64,000 bases of DNA from Meandrina meandrites (taxonomy: Eukaryota; Cnidaria; Anthozoa; Scleractinia; Meandrinidae). Below the pieces are notes generated by a model. It had not been told where the DNA came from. It saw nothing but the letters and a program-made list of their open reading frames with translations, and searched no databases. The translations under genes and the position numbers were made by a program. This document shows, piece by piece, positions 36,901 to 45,039 of this stretch; positions within the stretch are counted from its first letter, which is position 1, and every line of letters begins with the position of its first letter. The stretch spans positions 11,810,201-11,874,200 of the forward strand of contig OY855913.1 in assembly GCA_963693305.1 (NCBI GenBank), read 5' to 3'.

Positions 36901-39900
36901 TTTTGTTTGTTTAAGCTTACTTGTTCTTTTCCATCGGTTTTCCAGCCGGCTTAAATTCGATTCAGTGTATTCATAACATGCCTGTAGGAGAAACAGCCTA
37001 TTCAGCTTGTGTTGTCTGAAAAAACCGTTTTATGAAACCAGACTTTTACTGCCATTCGAGCTACCGTGAACGGCTAACTTTTTAACGCGTTTTCTCACGA
37101 TCGAGCAAAACATTCAAGTTTGTCTAGACAAACTGTCGCGTTTTACAAGTGAGCCAAAGATCAGTCAACGAAGATCGCTGTCTCAGCATTTACCAGAAAT
37201 ATAAAGCCGCCATTTGCTGTCGACATTCATTGAAGAAACATAAAACGTCGACGCAGAAGTTTTCGAAACCTGTGTTTCATGACCAGAAACACGCAGGCTG
37301 AGTTGCCAAAACTTGACATGTTTACGCTCCAAACGCGACGGTTTGTCTATGCAAACTTGAATGCTTTACACGTGAAAATTCGTGGAAAAAAGTTCGCCGT
37401 TCACGGTAGTTCGAAAATGGAAGTATCTTTTTTAGTGAAACGGACTGAATTTGCTTTGCTTACGGCAGTGTTATTCACAAAAACTAATCATTTCCCTTAG
37501 CGAAATTTACCGCTGAGAAATTTCGAATACGTTTTCTTCCGTAATAATTTTGTAATTCGTCGCGCAGACAAAGCATAAATGGCAAGCGCTTTGCTGATAG
37601 CATCACTAAATTTCAAAGGCTTTTGCAGCGTCACAGTAGCATCTACGAAATGTCACATCTTGCTCTTTTTCTACTTTTCCATAAAACAGTGCACGAGAAA
37701 GTTTCTTTTTATATAATAGTGTTTTCTTTTTTCACAGATTGCAAAACGTTCACTCTCTAGACACTAATCCTTGACTTTATTTAGATACCGACTCACGCCG
37801 TGCAATTCAAAAGAAGAGATTTCTTTATTTTTGCTAGGATAACCCTACGCTAACGCTAACCCTAACCTAACCCTAAACCTAATGTTTGTAGAGTTAAAAC
37901 AGTAATCGGTTCAACTTCGCTGATTTCATTGTTTCGCGGAACAAAAGGTTTCTTTCGTCAAAGTCCAGTTTTTGCATGCGTAATTTGTGGGAAACAAGGC
38001 AGACAACAGCGGGAAAAAATACAGGACACTGTTTAATACACTTGAACAAACTCGCATGCGAAATTTGGAGTTGTTTTGACGATTTTCATTTTTGCCAAAA
38101 AACCGTAGGGCCCTTTTTCGACCGAGCCCTTCATTTGCATGAATGTTTTATCTGATCCAATTTCTAATTTCTGAATTTTTGAGGTAGGGTCGTACGATCA
38201 GATTTTGAGAAAAACGCCATTGAAACTACTAGTCCCCAGTCTCCTCTTAAGTGCTTGAATATTCATTTTGGCTGTTTATTAGCATCTTTATTCCTCAAAT
38301 GTCGTATAATAAGTGAAAGCTAGAACCCTTCTGGACATTTTATTAAAGAGTTAAAAGCTGGGCTAATTTACCCCCTCAAAACTGTAGTGAGCCACCTTAA
38401 GTTATTTATCACCATTCAGGATGCTATCGACACTGCAGATCCTAGCAGTATGCAGGACCTGTTTCACATATAACCTAGTAAATGACCTTGCTCACCATGA
38501 GTTCTCGTAGCTCAGTGGATAAAGCGCCTGCCCAGTGTTTGGGAAGTCATGGGTTCAATTGCCATCAGGGATTCAGAGTTTTTCTTGGTCCCTGCATGCT
38601 TGCGACTTGTTGAATATTTCATCTTTCACATTTCATTACCAAGCATAAAATTTACCATCTTTCTTTCTTTATCATCAAAAGGACCATGTTACTATGTTAA
38701 AGAATCATGTTACAAAGAAACAAATTTTTAAGTTTTGTGTTACGGCTTTAAAGAAAAGCATAAGTACATTAATTTTGACTCCTGATAATTCGAACCTCCT
38801 GCTAACTCAACCCTTTTTCAATTCCCCTCCAGGGCATTTTCTTACTAAGTTTACCCTCAATAACACAAACCCCCAACAGATATTGAAAACGGAAGATGGC
38901 ATTTTAATCGTTCGTTAAGTACTCTTTGAAACGCCTAAAATTGCAAGGGGTGGAAATTTTATCACAGTAGCATTTTAACCAGACTCTCTTTATTTGGTGT
39001 CAAAAGTGTTCTTGGACAGTAATGTTTGCTGGGTTTTTGAATTGCCATTGATTTGTTTTGTTTTGATTTGTAGATCATTATAATGGTTATTTTGAGTTTA
39101 ATGATGAACCCTTTGACTCTTCAAGATTGCGAAACAGGCCAGAGGTTGGAAAGCTTGGTAAGTGTGAGGAAACCCATTGGTATGTATTAATTTTAAAACA
39201 AAGAGCAAGAACTGTGTCTGTGCGCCCAGGGCCACACAGGTAGCCTTCAAATTTAGTTTTAACCACGATTTGAACCATGCATATAATGTGAGAATCTGTA
39301 GTCAGTTTGTCTAGAAAAGGTTAGTTCCACAAGGTTGGTTTGTTTTGGTATACCGTAAAATTCCGGTTATATGCCCTGGGCTTATACAACTTCGTAAGGG
39401 GTTTTGGGTGGGCTTATAAATGGAGGGGCTTATATCCGGGGGGGGGGGGGGGGGGGGCTTATAAGCGGAATAAAAAAAATGTTTGAAACGAGCCACGGTA
39501 GTGTTGATCGAAATACGTTTTTAAGTTAAAAAGTCAAAATAAAGCAACATTTAACCCTGTTCAGTACTGTCATCCAGCACAGGGGGGCTTATATCCGGGG
39601 GAGCTTATAACCAGATGTATTTTTTTGTTTCCAGTTAGATGGGCCTATAAGCGGGGGGGGGGGGGGGTGGGGGGTGGGGGGGGGCTTATAACCGTAATTT
39701 TACGGTATCGCAAGAGATCCGTCAACCAACGATAATCACTACTCTGACATCAGAGATTTAACTTGATCCTTGTTATGATTTCAGATGAGATTCTGCCAGG
39801 GTTGTCTCTTGGTCTGAGCACAATGAGAAGAGGTGAAAAGTGCAAGTTACTCGCCTCTCCACAGTATGCTCTATTAGACATAGGTTGTCGTCCACGAATA

Positions 39901-42900
39901 CCTTGTTCAGCTACAGGTTTGTGACAAAGTGATTAAGTGGGATTTCTGCAACAATTCCCTGTGTTCCGAAAGGTCTTCCTACACACAATTCTGGATTAAT
40001 CAACAAAGGTTGATAAAAGGGTATGTAAAACACAATGTTGGTGCAAAAAAACCTTAGGAACACAGAGAACAGGTGCACAAAATCCCACTTACTTTAAGTT
40101 GCTTTATGCAAGCAGGCCCAGAATCTTTGCATAAGACAAACAAAAGGATTTCCAGTGTGTTTTGTACAAACAGAAGAAACATGTTATGGCAAACAACAAC
40201 AAAGCTGTGAGGAAAGGACATCTCGTGCCAACACTCTCACTCTCAACTCTTTTTTGAAGTGAGCGGTTAATTTTATCCCTTTTTATCCAAACAATGTTGG
40301 ACTTTCTGTCTTCATGACCGAAAAAACCATATCAGCTGTACAACATTGAACCTGAGGGAGGCCGGGAGGGGGGCAATCATAGAATCACCACTTTAATAAG
40401 TGGTTAAATCTAATATTACTACCTACTACCTTTGCTGCTTAATGTAGCTTTAAATGTAAAACATGCCCCAGATACTGCTATAATAGGTTTGTAAATGTTT
40501 GCATTGTGTTTATATGGAAAGGGGTGGTTTTGTTAGATTTTGGTAAAGCAGAAAGAAGAATTTTTTCAAGTTGGCTTGAGAAGAATCATTTGCAAGAAAT
40601 TTCAGTGAACATTTCTCAAAACTTCTTGAACTTTTGTTGACAGTTCTTTATGAAGTGGAGCTACTGAGCTTTATTGATCACAAAGCTGCTGATGACTTTG
40701 ATGCATTTACAGAGGTAAGATGAATAACAAACCCACAGTCTGTGTCTCATTTCCTTCTCTAATGATGTCTTGTGTCAGGGAAAACTGAATATCAGATGAG
40801 ACTAAAGCTCTCATCTGATGTTGATAAAAACAAGATTAACCAATCCAGGGTCTTTTTCCTGCCCCGTGTTGGGATCCATCAAGATACCAGTGGGATCCAT
40901 TGGCTATGTTTCAATACCTGGTTTTATATGATAATTTATTTTGTTCTTTACAATATATGTCTTTCCTAAAAATAACTTAATACTCTGATGTGGTTTAACC
41001 TTACATAGAAGTGATACAAGCAAAAAGAAGACATAGCCAGCTTGTATGGCAGTTAAACCAGATTACAAGTAAAACCAATTTCCACTATGAAGTACGTTTT
41101 GCCAGTAAATGGGAATTGAATGTGCAAATTTTGGTATTGAAAAGTCATTGCATTACACTTGAAGCTTGTACCAAAAACAAAGGGTGTAATTATTATTTGT
41201 AAATGTATGTATTTGCTGTATGTTGACGTATTGTTTAATACAGAAATAATCATTACTTGTAGGAAGAAAGAAAACAGGCATCATTTGAACAGCTTTTAAA
41301 AGTGGCCAACTCTGAAAGAGAGGTACAGGAAAAACAGTCTTTCTTGCTGTTGTTACCATCTATGATTTTTTTAGATATAATTATTTCTTACTATTAGTAT
41401 ACCTTACATGTATTTCTTTCCTTTTTAGGCTGGTAATGATTTTTACAAACGAAAGCAGGTCCCTCGTGCAGTAAGCAAATATTTAAAGGTAAAATATCAT
41501 CTCTGGTCCATGAGTGTGTTACTTTCCAATTTAAGCTGTTCAGGAGTTCGTTTACATGTATGTGATACTATTTATTGTGCTGTGGAAAACGAAAGGGTCA
41601 ATGTTTCTACAGAAACGTCTGTCATCGTCAGTTACAATATCTATGTTGCAGTTAGTTTTCTTCTTCAGTTAAATTTTATTCTTCCTTTGTTTTAAACTCT
41701 TTATCATACATTACCATACCGAAAAACAAAGGAAGAATAAAATTTAACTGAAGGAAAAAAATTACCTGCAACATCTACGTTGAAGTTGAGTATTTTAGCT
41801 AATATACATGTTGGTAAATCTATTGAAGTGTAACCATGGCACGTAAGAAAGCTTCACTTAGTGGTTTCATTTCAGTCTACCGATTCTTTGATTATGGATT
41901 CACAATGCCGATTTTCTCCATACGTAATAAATTTCAATTCTCTCTATATCTAATTATTCTGTGTGTATGTAGGCAATCAAATTACTGGAAAACTGCAACC
42001 TTCAGAATGCTGACCAAGAGAGATGGATGAATGAAGTTTTGCTGAAGCTTTATCTCAATGCCGCTCACTGTTATTTAGAGTTGGTAGAAGTTAGGAAAGT
42101 TCTCACATATGCAAGAAAGGTACAAAAATTGTCATGATCCTGTTCATAGCTACTGTGCTGGTACCTTCCTTGTACCACAAAAAAATCTGAATTGAACAAT
42201 TTTATAAAGTAAATTGTACTGTATGAAGATGGAAGTGGTATGATGATCGAATACTTGGGAAAAGAGAGTTGAAAGAAGATGATAGTTTTAGTACAGCCAC
42301 TATGTAATGTTGTTCAGTGGCCAGAAGCTTATCCCAAGCAGTTCCAGTCATTCCATCCTCACAAAGATTCTGGATGCTAACCAGCTTTGTACTAGAATAA
42401 TGGGACTGACAGAAATACATTATACCAGCGTGACTCTCTTTTTGAAGAGACATGATGCAGCTTTGTGGCATTATGGGTATCTGAAAAGCATTTGTTTGTA
42501 TGTTTGTTTGTTCTTTCAGGCTTTAGGCATTGACCCAAAGAATGTGAAGGCTCTATACAGAATGGGCAAGGTATTTTAACTGCATTCTCAATCCCCCCTC
42601 CCCCTCTCTACGTTGATTAGTTGATTAACTAAGGCTGATTGAATTCATCAAGTAATATAGTACATGAGCTAAAATTTAAATATTCTACAAATCCTGTTTT
42701 CTATCTAATTACAAGAATGACAGAATTTTGTTCAGAGATTCTGCTTGCCAACCGCTTTCACGGAAAATCGAAAACAACAGATGCCAAAAGTGGATTCATA
42801 TTGCCCTTGGCGGAGATAGCCTGCGAGCAGGCTCTCCATAGTGCGTGTTATCCTTAGGAACATACACTAGTGTGTCTCATTTGACAAGCTGTCTTTTCTT

Positions 42901-44581
42901 ATGTTTAGAAGTCAGAAAGACGTTACATCCGTGACTGTTTTTTTTTTCAGGCGCTCATGAAGCAGGGTGAATTTGACAGTTCCAGAGACAAATTTAAAAA
43001 AGCACAGTACTATGAACCCAACAACAAGGCGATAAAGGATGCACTGATTGAGCTGGACAAGTAATGCCAGTTTATGTGTTTGTTTTCCTTGAACGTTTCT
43101 TGAAACATTCTCATTTAGTTAGTGATAGAACATGTTAACAAAGCAGCCTGCTTGGCCTGCCTTTCAACTCGAGAGGTTGTGTTATTAGCCATCACCTCTT
43201 GGGATGTTCCCGCTTCTGTTGCTAGATTTTTGTTTTTTCAAACATACCATATCCAGCGCACAAGCGGCCTTTCAAAAAAAAGATGTTAGTGGAGTGGAAT
43301 TGGGGAGAGTGTATATTACACCACAATACTTTTTGTGAAGAAATGCGAGTTGTCAGTTTCAGTATCAGCCTGGACAACGAATACGACTTTATTTGTATTT
43401 TCTTTTATTTTTTGCCGCATCAGGAAAGTGAGTCAGTTTAAAGCACTTGAGAAACAGACATATTCAAGGATGTTTCCTGCCTCCAAGAAAGGTATGATTT
43501 GTTGAAAAAGGTAAGTTTCATTGTTCACCCCTGACAGTCCTGTAGTATTATCAATTCTGTATTGCGCTATTTCCTTAGAGGGAGGCAAGGATGAAAAACC
43601 CGCACTGACATCTGTGGACCTTGCAGACGAAAAGAAGGAAGTACTAGTCAAGCGACTAAGGTGGGTCAATTTTAATTCTCCCTTCTAGTGTTTAGTGGGA
43701 GGCGTGGTGGCCTAATGGTTTGTGCGCTGGACTCCGGATCAGGCGGTCTGGGTTGGAGCCCCTGGCCGGGGCAGTGCGTTGTGTTCTTGGGCAAGATACT
43801 TTACTCTCATAGTGCCTCTCTCCACCCAGGTGTATAAATGGGTACCCGCGAACGGACTATCATCCTATCAGGGGGGGGGGGGGGGGGGGGGGGGGGAGTA
43901 GCAATACTCCTAGTCGCTTCATGCTACGGAAACTGTGGATAAGCTCCGGCCTGATTGGGCACTAGGCTTGTATACAGACTTAACCCCTTACCTTCTAGTG
44001 TTTGATCGCATAACCTGTAAAGAGTATTCACAAAACGGAAATATCTCCCTCTGTCTTGACTGAAGCGTTGGAGGGGGTGTTTCATGTTTATCCCAGCCCA
44101 CTTTTGTTACTGTCTTACACTTTTGCCATTTTCCAATCCCAGAACGTGACAATTGTTTCTTTGCACTCCAGGGAATTTAAAGAGGACAGTGGCGGTAAAG
44201 AAATCTGTTTTCCCGCAACCTTAACCAAGAAAGAAAAAGAATGCATTAAACAAACAGCACAAGAGATGGGACTTAAAGTGGAAGCCAGAGAGGTATGAAT
44301 GTAGTTCGCCTTTTCTTTTTAATCACACGCAATTTTAGGCGTGTTTAAGTTGCAATTCCAGACTCTGGTCAAATTCGTTTCGATCATGTGATCATGTCAC
44401 ATTAATGAAAGTAGACATGCATGTACAGTGGAAAGTTAAGGATTTTCATGTTGCGGTACGCACTTCATGCCACTGCAATTCACTGCAACGAGGATCATGT
44501 CTTTACTTTTTCGCGCCTTGTTGGCCATCTACCATCTCATGGAGCTTTATGCGATTTGCATTTCAAAAGATTCCCCGCATT

Positions 44582-44614
<33 letters not shown>

Positions 44615-44849
44615 CGAGAATACGAAAACGGTCTATTAGTGCGTAATAAATTAGTCAATTATAACATAAGAAAACAATAGAATTAGTGTGAAATACTATC
44701 TGAAAGTTTAGTTACTATTTCGCGGCTTAGGTAAAACCACTCTAGATACTGGCGACTTAGCATGGCACTGTTTTTCACTTCCCCAGGGAACAAATAAAGA
44801 GCTGAAGGTGATTAAGCAGTTCAATGACGTTGACGCTCCATCTCGTTAA
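27909..44849 (+). CDS. FKBP6: FKBP6-like protein: FKBP, TPR and C-terminal R3H-like domain (16 exons)
   Basis: Exons: 27909-28001, 28128-28227, 31179-31297, 31938-32055, 39074-39157, 39785-39916, 40644-40714, 41263-41322, 41429-41488, 41973-42119, 42520-42570, 42951-43060, 43424-43491, 43579-43660, 44172-44292 and 44787-44849. Phases join cleanly to 492 aa. Residues 1-104 are acidic. The FKBP domain (about 105-239) matches FKBP6, with RLARGMEDLTGDGGVLKRI, HYNGYF and EPFDSS. Several drug/proline-pocket positions are changed, for example the Trp of the pocket floor is Leu in LPGLSLGL, so prolyl isomerase activity is doubtful. TPRs span about 240-385 with GNDFYKRKQ, LNAAHCYLEL and NVKALYRMGKAL, including clamp-type Asn/Lys/Arg that suit Hsp90 binding. 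In animals FKBP6/Shutdown is an Hsp90 co-chaperone in the germline piRNA pathway. Residues ~415-485 resemble an R3H domain. In-frame Mets at 27693 and 27816 could extend the N-terminus. Confidence 0.9.
28409..29146. mobile_element. MITE-like element with GGCTAACCTG repeats, FKBP6 intron 2
   Basis: The left end ATTGGGAGCTAACC, then GTAAACAGGCTAACCTG, is inverted at the right as CAGGTTAGCCTG, then TTATGGTTAC and AGCTCTCAAT. Extra GGCTAACC copies are near both ends. The interior holds a 23-nt poly-G run (28524-28546) and two direct copies (~28640-28800 and ~28870-29050) of a block with TTTCCGTTC, CCTTACCATTTGCAC and TCCCAGTTCCAGTCTCTCATC. No coding content was recognised. Confidence 0.6.
29519..29577. 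repeat. Near-perfect 24-bp-arm hairpin in AT-rich tract
   Basis: ATTATTATTGTAGCTGATAA with following AC (left arm) and GTTTATCAGCTACAATAATA (right arm) are separated by only about 7 bp. An extended (TAA)/(TTA) tract precedes it from 29459. It could extrude as a cruciform. Confidence 0.8.
29596..30336. mobile_element. Non-autonomous element with ~80-bp inverted termini
   Basis: The left arm contains CTATGCAGGCATTCTTTTGG, TCGTCATGCAATCTTTCCTC and CCCAATGAACGTCTGCTGAA. The right arm carries their inverses: TTCAGCAGACGTTCATTGGG, GATTGCGTGATAAGCCAAAA and ATCTGCATAG. The interior is non-coding. It lies in FKBP6 intron 2 and is the best copy of the GCGTGACGAGCC-type family. Confidence 0.75.
30340..30840. 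mobile_element. Diverged copies of the GGTGGCTCTGAAACTG repeat
   Basis: An inverted piece (30340-30460, with TTAACTCAAAAACGAGCTCGG then TGACCCCTATTTTTT) and a forward piece (30703-30840, with CAGGTGGCTCTGAAACTGC and AATTGGGGGTCATTGAGC) match the element starting at 19974. They lie in FKBP6 intron 2. Confidence 0.45.
30885..31095 (-). mobile_element. Degenerate tRNA-derived SINE, family A
   Basis: On the minus strand it keeps the order CAAGTACTGGGCTGAAGTCA, GTGTTCTTGGTCAAGCC and TCACAGTTCCTCTCACCACC. This parallels the conserved middle of the family A SINEs (TTGGGCAAGA, CTCTCCACC). Strongly diverged. Confidence 0.4.
32130..32235 (+). mobile_element. tRNA-derived SINE, family B
   Basis: GCCTTGCTCACC is followed by TTCTTGAAGCTCAGTGGATA and GAGCACCTGCCCGGTGTTTG. 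This aligns with the copy at 38483-38600, which has the better A box. The GGTTC B box is degraded to a GGCTTCAATGG-type sequence here. Confidence 0.55.
32333..32374. repeat. Hairpin ATTGGCCTCATTTT
   Basis: ATTGGCCTCATTTT and AAAATGAGGCCAAT are separated by about 12 AT-rich bases. This is a perfect 14-bp stem. Confidence 0.7.
32530..32890 (+). pseudogene. RecQ-helicase-like fragment, frameshifted
   Basis: Frame 1 reads KEEQSMIVRKVVEGRDVYAE then LPTGF. This corresponds to the start of a RecQ-type helicase, where KxEQ precedes the Walker A region usually written LPTGxGKS. Here GF is followed by RPNF, so the GKS of Walker A is missing. A frame change then gives ALREAGKDLFPKFPLMF and ACPIKF. Without the helicase core, and with the break, this is a decayed fragment, probably carried by a transposon, within FKBP6 intron 4. 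Confidence 0.5.
33440..33914. repeat. Left arm of an older inverted-repeat structure
   Basis: The segment at about 33673-33790 contains GAAGGGCTCGGTCGAAAAAG, GGCCCTACGGTTTTTTGGC and AACAACTCCAAATCTCGCAT. It is inverted at 38020-38137. A hairpin of AAAAATCTGTAAGACAGATTT and its inverse lies at 33571-33662. The Penelope-like element is inserted just to the right. Confidence 0.65.
33915..36593 (+). mobile_element. Penelope-like element with 511-bp inverted arms
   Basis: The left arm 33915-34425 is the inverse of the right arm 36083-36593. Where it can be compared through translation (70 and 87 codons on each arm) the two are identical. The right arm includes the 3' end of the ORF (GIY-YIG endonuclease) and a short 3' flank, so the left arm is an inverted partial copy of the element's own 3' end. 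Penelope-like elements often have such rearranged terminal repeats. Arm identity and the open ORF suggest a recent insertion. It sits in FKBP6 intron 4 in the same orientation as the gene. Confidence 0.9.
34373..36448 (+). CDS. Penelope-like reverse transcriptase with GIY-YIG endonuclease
   Basis: An uninterrupted ORF of 691 codons. The first ~18 residues come from the inverted left arm, and element-specific sequence starts near 34426. The native N-terminus is therefore probably missing or replaced. RT motifs are present in order: RVIMKADKGNCFVVMDKSDY, LRPIVTC, SFDVVSLFTAIPV with the motif A Asp (~280), GCAMGSPVSPVVANL, and the catalytic YVDD (~381-384). A thumb-like region and the PLE endonuclease follow. 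The latter has CADCSWCYIGETGR, which carries the Cys pair and YIG core, then RRKEH, a HAWSHDH histidine stretch and a Glu in TLESWH (~590-680). These enzymes nick DNA and copy RNA at the break. The ORF may still encode activity. Confidence 0.92.
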   Translation: MVCKSGAGRNFGAGNCCCEHAKKIANLKPTRNQSIIDKNNWVVNLSSKPLSPEERSLLEKGPKFAPTPTTIPHKNIVAEIEAAICHLPDVSKDAVRTTSAAILHRARLPVHNNVSKQERRALNDLKKDQSRVIMKADKGNCFVVMDKSDYDNKMETLLNDRNTYELVSTAPFRRIERNLNAMLLSLKKQKKIDEPTYRKLHSTDGTPPAIRGSIKHHKEGNPLRPIVTCIGSALYNTSKFLTDILSPLQNRNGYSVSNSLQFSNEVSDIRINDDEVLVSFDVVSLFTAIPVNKACDYIKKKLEDDTSLLSRTNLNISDIVSLLNFTLSNNYFVFNDKIYKQIHGCAMGSPVSPVVANLCMEDIEESAINASPVAPKIWKRYVDDSFCIIKKNGVTAFHDTLNSIDTNISFTIEQECNGKISFLDTLVSRSNGAISVDVYRKPTHTDRYLDFNSHHDKKHKESTAATLLHRALNLPNTSEGKERELNHVYAALESNGYPSKLIHDLQTKKTRPPPNLSPEELVGMFFNLVESTESRKSFASLPYIKGVTEPLTRVLKKYDISVTNKPMNTLQQQFPAPKFRPAPDLQTNVVYKIPCADCSWCYIGETGRAFNTRRKEHLRNVKTAAKGSRIANHAWSHDHSIDFNNASVIDKGSFRTRKTLESWHSMVTPNADNNSCPLPGQYNILFTHIHN
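37839..37883. repeat. Interstitial telomere-like repeat (CCCTAA)n
   Basis: Degenerate tandem TAACCC units (AACCCTA, CGCTAAC, CCTAACCTAACCC and similar), about seven in number. The canonical animal telomere repeat on this strand is CCCTAA. Confidence 0.8.
37886..38400. repeat. Right arm of the older inverted-repeat structure
   Basis: AACAAACTCGCATGCGAAAT through CTTTTTCGACCGAGCCCTTC (38043-38137) is the inverse of 33673-33770. Further left, GATTTCATTG then CGGAACAAAAGGTTTCTTT is a direct match to the sequence immediately left of the Penelope-like element. The stretch ends in GTGAGCCACCTTAAG near 38396, like the termini of the GGTGGCTC repeat family. Confidence 0.5.
38483..38600 (+). mobile_element. 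tRNA-derived SINE, family B
   Basis: TGACCTTGCTCACC precedes TCGTAGCTCAGTGGATAAAG, containing a perfect A box (TAGCTCAGTGG). About 45 bp on comes GGTTCAATTGC, a near B box. The distances suit a tRNA-derived Pol III promoter. Acceptor-stem pairing for a functional tRNA is absent. Related copy at 32130-32235. Confidence 0.7.
39349..39708. mobile_element. MITE with ATACCGTAAAATT termini and G-tracts
   Basis: ATACCGTAAAATTCCGGTTA at the left is inverted as TAACCGTAATTTTACGGTAT at the right. The interior repeats GGGGCTTATAnnCGG-type blocks and contains two long G tracts (39438-39457, 39653-39684). A fragment of the same family (ATCTGGTTATAAGCCC, then GATGACAGTACTGAACAGGG) lies inverted at 51838-51900. 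FKBP6 intron 5. Confidence 0.75.
41641..41782. repeat. Long intronic hairpin, ~50-bp arms
   Basis: The left arm TTCAGTTAAATTTTATTCTT then CCTTTGTTTT (41664-41693) is inverted perfectly at AAAACAAAGG then AAGAATAAAATTTAACTGAA (41723-41752). Pairing extends outwards imperfectly through TTGCAGTTAGTTTTC and its partner. It sits in FKBP6 intron 9 and would form a stable RNA stem in the pre-mRNA. Confidence 0.8.
43688..43990 (+). mobile_element. tRNA-derived SINE, family A, with poly-G expansion
   Basis: GGCGTGGTGGCCTAATGG (A box TGGCCTAATGG), GGTTGGAGCCC (B-box position), TGTTCTTGGGCAAGATACTT, CTCTCCACCCAGGTGTATAA, then a run of about 27 G (43871-43897), and finally AATACTCCTAGTCGCTTCATGC. Compared with the 13535-13798 and 48828-49075 copies, the G run replaces a short GGGG segment. 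FKBP6 intron 14. Confidence 0.8.
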
Positions 44850-45030
44850 GGTTGTTCTTCAGTGAAGAGCCTCGGTTGCATGTTGACGTTGGAGATAAGA
44901 GTCTTACAGCTGAGGCACAATCTTTGGTTCTCAATTTTCGCATTCCAAGCCACACAAGAATTCTGCTTTGACACGAGGAAATGGATTGATTGTTTATTGA
45001 TTTCTTCTTGAGAGAATAATTTTGTTTGAT

Positions 45031-45036
45031 AATAAA
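45031..45036 (+). terminator. Polyadenylation signal AATAAA, FKBP6
   Basis: AATAAA about 180 bp after the FKBP6 stop codon, with a GT-rich stretch following (GATTTGTGATTAGTTGG-like). It gives a short 3' UTR. Other AATAAA hexamers occur further on (about 45250, 45276), so the site is not certain. Confidence 0.5.
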
Positions 45037-45039
45037 TGA

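Noticed and set aside
38483..38560. tRNA gene
   Set aside because: A and B boxes are present but the cloverleaf stems do not pair and a related non-tRNA copy exists at 32130, so a tRNA-derived SINE is the better call.
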